Source: Thalassia testudinum
Taxonomy: Eukaryota > Streptophyta > Magnoliopsida > Alismatales > Hydrocharitaceae
Length of the DNA: 64,000 bases
Reading direction: 5' to 3'
NCBI GenBank assembly: GCA_037157565.1
Contig: JAZHRO010000036.1
Coordinates: 17,410,501 to 17,474,500 of the forward strand
This document shows positions 57,315 through 64,000 of this stretch, piece after piece. The notes under the pieces were generated by a model. The model did no database searches. It was not told the DNA's origin and worked only from the letters and a program-made list of their open reading frames with translations. The translations under genes and the position numbers were made by a program. The stretch's first letter is position 1; every line of letters begins with the position of its first letter.

Positions 57315-58079
57315 CCTTCCTTCGATATCAAATATGGACATGCAATCTTCATCATTACCATTAAATCCTCCATCATAATTACGTTCAAGATAATTAAATT
57401 AATTATCTGTCATATTCATGTACATAGCATAGAAGTTAATACATTTCTTTACAAGATATCCTTCCACGATTGACCCTTCTGGCTTTGCCTTATTCAAGAC
57501 ATAATCTTTCAGCTTCTTCAAATATCGTTCAATTGGATACATCCATCTGTACTACACGGGTCCAGCAATTCTTGCTTCATTTGCAAATGAAGCATGACAT
57601 GAACAATCACGTCGAAGAATGCAGGTGGAAAATCTACTTCATTTTACAAATTGTGATCACAATTTGTTTATCCTAGTACTCCAGCAATTCAGGATCTAAT
57701 GTCTTTGAACATATTACTTTAAAATATCTGCTCATCTCCATGAAAGAATCGACTACCTGATCAGGCATCACTCACGTATCGCTAGTGGGAATAAGATTTT
57801 CATGTACACATGAAAATCATGACTTTTTAACCCAATAATCTTCTTTTGCGCTTTATTTACACAACGTGAAAGCTGCAATGAATACCATCTGGAACTCGAA
57901 TGTCATTAAGGAATGATAAAATCCTTTGTCTTTTCTCTTCGGTAAGACTGTATATAGCTTCTAGAAAGTGAGTGATGATAACATCATCATCAGCCATATC
58001 TAGCTTTAATTAGTCATAATCAAGGAATAAATGCTCCTACATAACAGCCAGAGGAGCATAATTCACTGCAAATCCATTC
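57315..58079 (-). pseudogene. CACTA transposase remnant: start of DUF4218 and preceding linker
   Basis: Read leftwards: EEKRQRILSFLNDIRVPDGI (near 57930-57880), then LGLKSHDFHVYMK-type sequence, PDQVVDSFMEMSRYFKVICS with KTLDPELLEY (57760-57670), and VITICKMK and FHLHSSTLFM. The order LKSHDCH, LP-A-R, FF--ICS and LD-L-- is that of the DUF4218 region of TNPD. Stops and frameshifts are frequent. The element starting at 58080 cuts it off. Confidence 0.7.
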
Positions 58080-58869
58080 TGAGGGAAATATAGTAAAATA
58101 GGGGTAAAACTGCAGTTTTAATAGCGTATCTCAATTGCATAATAATCATGGGATTTCTCAGGGGTTAATTAAAGGCCAAATGGTCTTAAATGTCTAACAA
58201 ATGAGTCCGTGCAGACAGAAATAGGTTTTCACATATTTCAGGAATTAAATGATATCTAAAACCCTAAAAATAGACCTGCTTAATCTATTGAGGTTATGGT
58301 CAAGATAAAATTCACATAAACTCTCTAAAAATTATAATAAAATATTCTCTAGGGTTTGGTGTGCTTGATTTGACCATTGGAACTCAATTTGACCTAAAAT
58401 AGAGTCTTAGATAGACAATTACCCTACTTTGGGTTTTTACGTAAATTACCCAGACAAACTTGGAAAAAACCTAAATCTAACTTCACCATTTGATTCCTTG
58501 GGTCCAAATTAGGCATGTACCAAAATTTCGGCTCAATCAGAGATTGTCTTGACCTAGTTTGTAATTTGGTCTAGTCTGAATCTTTTCTCTCACACACATG
58601 CCCCTAACTTTCGAATTCCATGCAAAGAACCCCTAACTTCATCATCTTCTTTGCACGCAAATCCTCACACCATGTTTGGAAGGTTGAACCTCCACCATTG
58701 AGTTTTGAGCGAGGATTTCTCGCTCAACTCTCAATCAATCTCTCCCAAAATTTATATGGGGATTCCTTGTGAAATTGCCTTCCATTTGAACCGCATCTTG
58801 GGCTCTACTTCTTTCCCAAAAGGTCATGTGAACCTTTCAAAGGTTTGAGTTTCCTTTTTATGTGAACCT

Positions 58870-58901
58870 CCCAAGCTTGGAAGCTTCTTTCCAAGCTTGG
58901 G
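58870..58901 (+). promoter_or_regulatory. perfect 13-bp inverted repeat just upstream of the LTR TATA box
   Basis: CCCAAGCTTGGAA (58870-58882), loop GCTTCT, TTCCAAGCTTGGG (58889-58901). It ends 16 bases before TATAAAAG. Either arm also contains AAGCTT, itself a palindrome. Confidence 0.75.
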
Positions 58902-58917
58902 AAGGCTTCGTATGGCC

Positions 58918-58925
58918 TATAAAAG
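58918..58925 (+). promoter_or_regulatory. TATA box of the LTR (TATAAAAG)
   Basis: TATAAAAG, about 840 bases into the LTR, followed by the C/T-rich segment seen after the TATA box in the other LTRs. Confidence 0.72.
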
Positions 58926-61242
58926 AACCCCTATTCCATTTCGCATCTTCTGAACTAAGTTTTGGCCAAAATACCCTCTTCAAACTCCTTCCCCGGCCAT
59001 CTCCGACTTAGCTCGCTCCTCCCTCCGTCGCTCTTCGGCCTTCCAGTGGCCAAATTGGGAGTGCCATCATCTTCGTCTCTTTCGTTCGCACCTGGTGTGC
59101 CAAAGCTAGGGTCGTCCTCCCCTCTCTTCCTCGCCATCCACCTCTCCGGAGTTCTCTTCCATGGCACCGGCCAATCAAAGCTGACATCCACCTACCCCTT
59201 TTGTCTGATTAGCTTAGGTTAGATTAGTTCCTTATAGCTCGTAGGTTAGTTTCCTACCCAAAAATCCCAAAAAGAACCCCTTGAATCCACTAATCACTCT
59301 CATCTTCTCCATCTTCGACCACTCCTCCAGCAAGGCACCCCATCGCTACACCCATCTACATGCCTTGCCACTGACTCCACAAGCTCCGCCATCACAGGGA
59401 GGGCAAAAGCCCTTTGTCTATTTCTCCGATTCGTGACTCCACGACTCTCCCGAACTCCACCTTCACGCACTGACTTACTGAGGTCGTACGACCTCCACGC
59501 ACGCCACGCTGCATCCACCACCACGTTTGCCATCACATGGCGAAGCTGCTGAGTCGTCTGCCATGGCTGTGAGGCCTTTTCTTGAATTTCAGGTACCAGG
59601 TCGAGCCTGCCATTAGCAGGCAACCTTCAAGCTCACTTGAAGCATTCTCCAACTGCTGCAAGTCCCAGGTACCATGCCCAGGTCACGCAGAAACAATCCA
59701 GGAAGCAATATGATTGGTCAATTCATGACATTGACCATGTTGGCTGCTTCAATTGAGCAAAAAAGCACCTGAAGTTGCTGTTGCCAGTTGCACGTAGAAG
59801 GTGGGACAACATAGTCCCATATCAGAAGAGGCAAAGCGTCTGAGGAAATTGATTTTGTGCCTGGGGCTTATCGCCTCAGAACACTGGGGGTGAGATCCCC
59901 ACTCACCCACACTAACCCAACCCACCTAACCCTATACTCACACCTTGGCTGCGATCCACACCCGCAGCCCTGGTCTCGGGTGTGCTCATACTCGATACCC
60001 GAATGCCCAGTACTGTGCATGGCCTTGTGAAGGCAGAAAGGAGGTGGAAACCCAGAGAGAAAATAGGTGAGAGAGTGCTAGGTAGGGGAGTGTTTTGCTA
60101 TGGAGAAGAACGGCTAACACTTGGCCGAATTTGAAGAGGAGTTCCCCTTTGTACGTGAAGAAAGAAAGGAGCAGAGAAAGAAAAGAGGCAAGGTAGAAGA
60201 AGAGGGGGATCGTGGAAGAAGAAAGGAAGAAGAAGAAGAAAGAACAAGACCATAGAAAGAAAGAACAGAAGGCAAGGAAGAAGAACAACAACAACAACAA
60301 GAAAATCAAAAGAGTACTGTAGCAACGTCTTTTAAGGCGTTTGATTGAAAAATCAGTCGTCTGATTATCAACTCCTTCATATTAATTGTACTGAGTAATT
60401 GTTCTATGTGTTAGACTAATAATTGGTGATCCAATTCACCATTATTTTGTCTAGATTTCCTTTTGGTTCCTCATATACTCATGTTATACATTGCATATTA
60501 GTTTTTGAGTAATTAATTATGCTCATTTATATCTTTTATTGGGATTAGTACGTGAATGCAATACTTGCTCCCAATGTTTGACCTCAGATACTCTTTTGAA
60601 TTCGAGTAATAAATTTTATTTGTTGATTGAGCGATTTAGAGGACACTACAACGAACGCATACTTAGATCCCCTCGTTTTCGCCCGAATCAACAGTGAGAC
60701 CCTTCTTCTTCAACGTGCAACACAATATGAATACCTAAAATTTTCATATCATTCCTTGTTTTACTGTGTCCTTTGGGTTGTCTGCTAGGTTTAATACGTC
60801 AAGAATGTTGTGTTAGTTCAACCCCTCATATATAATATTTTAATGATTTTACAAAATGAAGATAAAGAGATAAAAACATAAGCATAGCATATTTTTCTCT
60901 TTGAACTCGCTCAATAGTATTAACATAACAAGAAACATGAAAATTGAGACACGCATATTTACAATTTTATATCTCATTAACAAGTGTACTAATTACCCGT
61001 GAAAATAAGATAACGGGTGCGATTTATATTCGTGAGTTGGAAATCGGATTACGCAATTAGGTTAGAGGTTAGGTTAGCAAAAAATCACAATGATTGAAAA
61101 GTTAGAAATCAAGTCAAGTCGCATTTCCACCGCCCTATGTTCGACCAGGATTTACCAAGTTTTGTTATTTTATTTGTTGACGTATTTTCTTGCTATACTA
61201 TGACGAAAATATTCAAAAATGTGATTTTACGCTGAATAAATT

Positions 61243-61256
61243 ACCGTTGCAGGGGA
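61243..61256 (+). other. decayed tRNA-Asp primer-binding site
   Basis: ACCGTTGCAGGGGA matches 12 of the last 14 bases of the site at 37444-37461; the first four bases are lost. Position between LTR-type sequence and a gag leader supports it. Confidence 0.55.
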
Positions 61257-62456
61257 GCCAAGACGATTCTGATTTTGATTTCTGATATATGTGTTTTTGC
61301 TTGCATTTTCGTGTGCAAGAAATTAGGAGTGGATTCGTGCACGCATTTAGTGCAAGTGATGAAAATTAGGTGCACACATTTTATCTTAGTTAGGATTTGA
61401 TCTAGCGTTAGGATAGGAGTTATTTGAAAAAAAATAACAAACAAAAAATAAAAAAATTAAGAATATAAAAAAAACTTAAATCTTTGAATTTAGGTTTATT
61501 TGACTATATTTTTTATATTTTTATCAATGGTGGTTAGTAATAGCATTTTATCCCTTCAACACCCTTGATCCAATTTTTAGCAAATTTGGCCAACACTTTA
61601 ATCCTATTTTAAAAATTCAGTTGCCAAAAATTCACACCATCAAAAATTTTGAAATTCACATTGTAACTGAACAATCAAATTATCTTTCAAATGACACTAT
61701 ATTTATAGGAAATTCTATCTGTGGAATTTTGAACATTCTTACACTGCACGGGGGTCAGGGCTAATTTCTTCAGAGTTTGTTCGGACTTTGAAGAATTATT
61801 TTGTCCTCCACACAGATCACATTGAGTTAAAATTTACAAAATTTGAAAGCCACTCAAATCTACTTTGTTGAGTAAAATTTCCAGAATTTTTGGAATAGTT
61901 TTGATACTAAGTTGATCGAAACTAATCCGTAGGGGTTTGACCGAACTATTTGACCCCCTGATAGTATAAAATTCATAACTATTTGTCTGGATCTGATAAA
62001 TTCTTGGAAAAATATTCTCTGAAAAGCTAATTGAAAAAGGAAGTTGCATGTGAAATTTCATACTATTTGGACTTCTACATTAATCCAAAGAGTCATTTTA
62101 TCCAAGAATTAGGTCTGCAGGCCTGAATAACAGAGAAGCATAAACCCTAGGTTCTCACTTTAGGGTTGACATTCCATCTTAGTGCCTCTATTCAGACCCT
62201 AATCACTAGGTTAGAAACTAATTAAGAAGGGTTAAGTATTTATTTAATTCCTTCCTTCACCTTAATTAAAAGTGTTCTAACCTAGGTCACTTAACCTGAC
62301 CTTGTGATGGTTTATGCACGGTAGAAGGTCACTATGACCTATCCTAGTTGGTCCTTTGGAGACTTCCCAAGGTAGCTATCTAATGTACATAGGCAACACC
62401 TCTCGCCTACTTCTCCTCCTGCTATCTCCTTTCCTCTTCCTTCTTCCTCAGCTGCA
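61257..62456 (+). other. leader between primer site and gag (third coding relative)
   Basis: 1.2 kb AT-rich sequence with no sustained frame, in the same position and of similar length as the leader at 37462-38838. Confidence 0.55.
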
Positions 62457-64000
62457 ATGGCTAAGCAAAACCCTCCTCTTCCTCCCATTGAGGGGAATGA
62501 TGCCCAAGTGATGGCCAGGGTTGAGGCGAGATTGGCTACACAAGATCAATAGAATTGTGTATGGTTCGATGCCATTCTCACTACCTTAGATAGAATTGAA
62601 AATCCCTTGTGTGGAGAGCAACTGCGAGACCATTACGATCCGACTACATGTAATGTGCTACCTCAGGTTCGGATGCCTGCAGATGGTGATGCATTTGAGC
62701 TCAAGCTGAATGTGATAAGTCTGATTCAGACTTGCTTTCATGGTAACTCAAATGAAGATCCATTCCAACATCTTGAGGACCTGAGTCGAATTGCTGAGAC
62801 AATCTGACCCAGGAATGTAGCTATCGGGATTGTTCCCATGAAGCTATTCCCTTTCTCTTTGAGGGATAAAGCTTCTTATTGGTTCAAAACCATAGGGAGA
62901 CCAATCTATACCTAGGAGGATCTATGTAGGGAGTTCCTCCAAAAGTTTTCCCCTATTGGTCACATTAATGCTATGAGGCTGGCCATCACAACTTTCACCT
63001 AGCAGTTGAGTAAGAAATTGCACGAAACCTAGGAGAGTTTTCATGATCTTCTAAGGAAGTGTCCTCATCACGCCTTGTTGGCACCTTGCCCAGATATTCT
63101 ATCATGGGCTGGATGAGACACATTGGTGTCTAGCCGATGCATCTAGTGGTGAAAACTTCATTGCCAAGGACAAAGCAGGAGCTTTTGAGTTATTTAAGTA
63201 CTTGGTGGAAAACTCTCTCAATGTCATACCAATGAGCTAATTCTCACGCCCTACTCAGCAACGCGTACCGGTCCATGAAGCCCAAGCCGAGTCAACCTAG
63301 GCTAACATGGACATTATTATGAAAAAGCTGGATAACATGGATCTCCTACATAAGAAGGTTGGCAAGCTTAGTCAATCATGTGCAGTGAGATCTGGGGTTG
63401 CATCTTTTGTGCCATCATCTGTTCCATCTATTGCTCCATTTCGAGTACCTCCTACTAGACCTCATCTTCTTACTTGAGATGCATTTGTCTACTCGTCTGT
63501 TGCTTCTTCATGGGCTCCTTCCTATAGGGAGCCTGTGACCAATCTTGAGCTAGCATTTGTTGACCAGGAGAACTTTTATAGAGACTATATGAGCCTTGAT
63601 TCATATGATATGTCCTCCCAAGCATCTTCGGCCCATGAGGATGCCAACGCAGTTCATGGTTATGGGTGTAACAACCCATACTCTGAGACGTACAACCCTG
63701 GTTGGCACCAGCATCCTAATTTTTCCTTGGGTGGAAATCAACAGAGACCTACTCTTGCTCCTCAACACCAGCCCAAGCAGTATAGGAACTTTGCACCTTC
63801 ATTTCCTAGACAACAGCCAGTTCCATATCAGCAACAGTCTCAATCCATATATCAGACTATTCACGATACTACACTTAACCCTCCTTCACAATCTATTATG
63901 TTGGAAGAACTAAGGAAAGTAATTCAATCAATAGAAAAAAGCTAGGTGTAAGTAACAAACCATGTTCAGAAAATGCAAGAGAATTAGCTATAGATGTTAT
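62457..64000 (+). pseudogene. Athila-like gag remnant, runs off the window
   Basis: From ATG at 62457 (MAKQNPPLPPIEGN). The domain order follows the gag at 38839: VRMPADGDAFELKLNVISLI, HGNSNEDPFQHLEDLSRIAE, MKLFPFSLRDKASYWF, FLQKFSPIGHINAMRLAITT, FHDLLRKCPHH, then after a frameshift near 63070 the C-terminal part NPYSETYNPGWHQHPNFS (within 63535-63945). Stops interrupt it at about 62550, 62805, 62910, 63000 and 63030, several of them TAG or TGA where the relative has Gln, Arg or Trp codons. No pol is reached before the window ends. Confidence 0.85.

Larger units (their letters stand above)
28057..58079. mobile_element. CACTA (En/Spm) DNA transposon, left end and genes, broken up by four insertions
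   Basis: The terminus CACTACAAGAATATT at 28057 fits the CACTA terminal repeat. Surviving pieces are 28057-31366, 54477-55585 and 57315-58079, about 5.2 kb in all. They carry, transcribed leftwards, a Transposase_24-type gene nearest the left end and then parts of a TNPD-type transposase (DUF4216, DUF4218 and preceding segment). The separating insertions are the minus-strand Athila-like element (31367-54471), the solo LTR 55586-57309 and the element from 58080. The right terminus is beyond the window. Confidence 0.82.
58080..61234 (+). repeat. 5' LTR of an Athila-like element (third coding relative)
   Basis: Probably starts TGAGGGAAATATAG at 58080, where CACTA sequence ends, and ends shortly before a decayed tRNA-Asp primer site at 61243. 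A TATA box lies at 58918 and a C/T- and CpG-rich stretch follows (58960-59700). CCGCCCTATGTTCGACCAGG near 61120 corresponds to the segment near the end of the other Athila-like LTRs. The GA-rich stretch 60050-60300 may be an expansion. The 3' LTR is outside the window, so both ends are estimates. Confidence 0.65.

Noticed and set aside
1..64000. CRISPR arrays, bacterial operons, ribosome-binding sites, host genes
   Set aside because: The window is plant nuclear repeat DNA; no spacer-repeat arrays or host protein gene could be recognised on either strand.

Overview
This window is nuclear DNA of a flowering plant from a gene-poor, repeat-dense region, probably heterochromatin. I found no host protein gene, rRNA gene or intact tRNA gene. 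The plant assignment rests on the repeat families. There are Ty3/gypsy elements of the Athila kind (primer-binding site for tRNA-Asp, DLG protease, FMDD reverse transcriptase, HHCC/DDE integrase, no chromodomain), Ty1/copia elements (initiator-Met primer site, SIRE/Maximus-like LTRs) and a CACTA (En/Spm) DNA transposon carrying Transposase_24, DUF4216 and DUF4218 remnants. I cannot name the species.

Layout. 1-4968: 3' part of an Athila-like element (broken pol, then a non-coding tail), followed by its 3' LTR from 4969. 6231-10460: unassigned AT-rich sequence with small duplications and hairpins. 10470-13180: a second Athila-like element cut down to integrase, with a 3' LTR from 13181. 14604-17509: a SIRE-like copia remnant with gag but no pol, and its 3' LTR. 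17510-28056: an older copia element (primer site at 19766, RNase H remnant near 27.7 kb) holding a solo LTR at 21923-24946 (TSD AAGTG). That solo LTR itself holds another solo LTR of the same family at 22453-23889 (TSD TAAAT).

From 28057 a CACTA transposon begins inside the copia 3' LTR. Its pieces (28057-31366, 54477-55585, 57315-58079) are spread over 30 kb by insertions. A minus-strand Athila-like element lacking pol lies at 31367-54471 (TSD ACACC). Inside it is the best-preserved element, 35132-48431 (TSD CCCCC), with two 2.2-2.3 kb LTRs, primer site, gag, pol and polypurine tract. A 2.6 kb solo LTR at 51102-53730 (TSD TAGGG/TGGGG) sits in its 5' LTR. A solo LTR at 55586-57309 (TSD ATCGA) and another Athila-like element from 58080 to the window end also lie in the CACTA.

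The Athila-like elements share a set of non-coding signals after pol: a box at the pol stop, a GAGGACATTG box with a G-run, and a perfect or near-perfect hairpin just before the polypurine tract. The LTRs of at least four different families carry palindromes of the form CAGACGTCTG spaced exactly 20 bp apart, often in a 20-12-20 pattern. I consider this the most interesting signal in the window. No element here has an intact set of proteins. Most disabling changes are C-to-T-type stops, as expected of methylated, silenced DNA.
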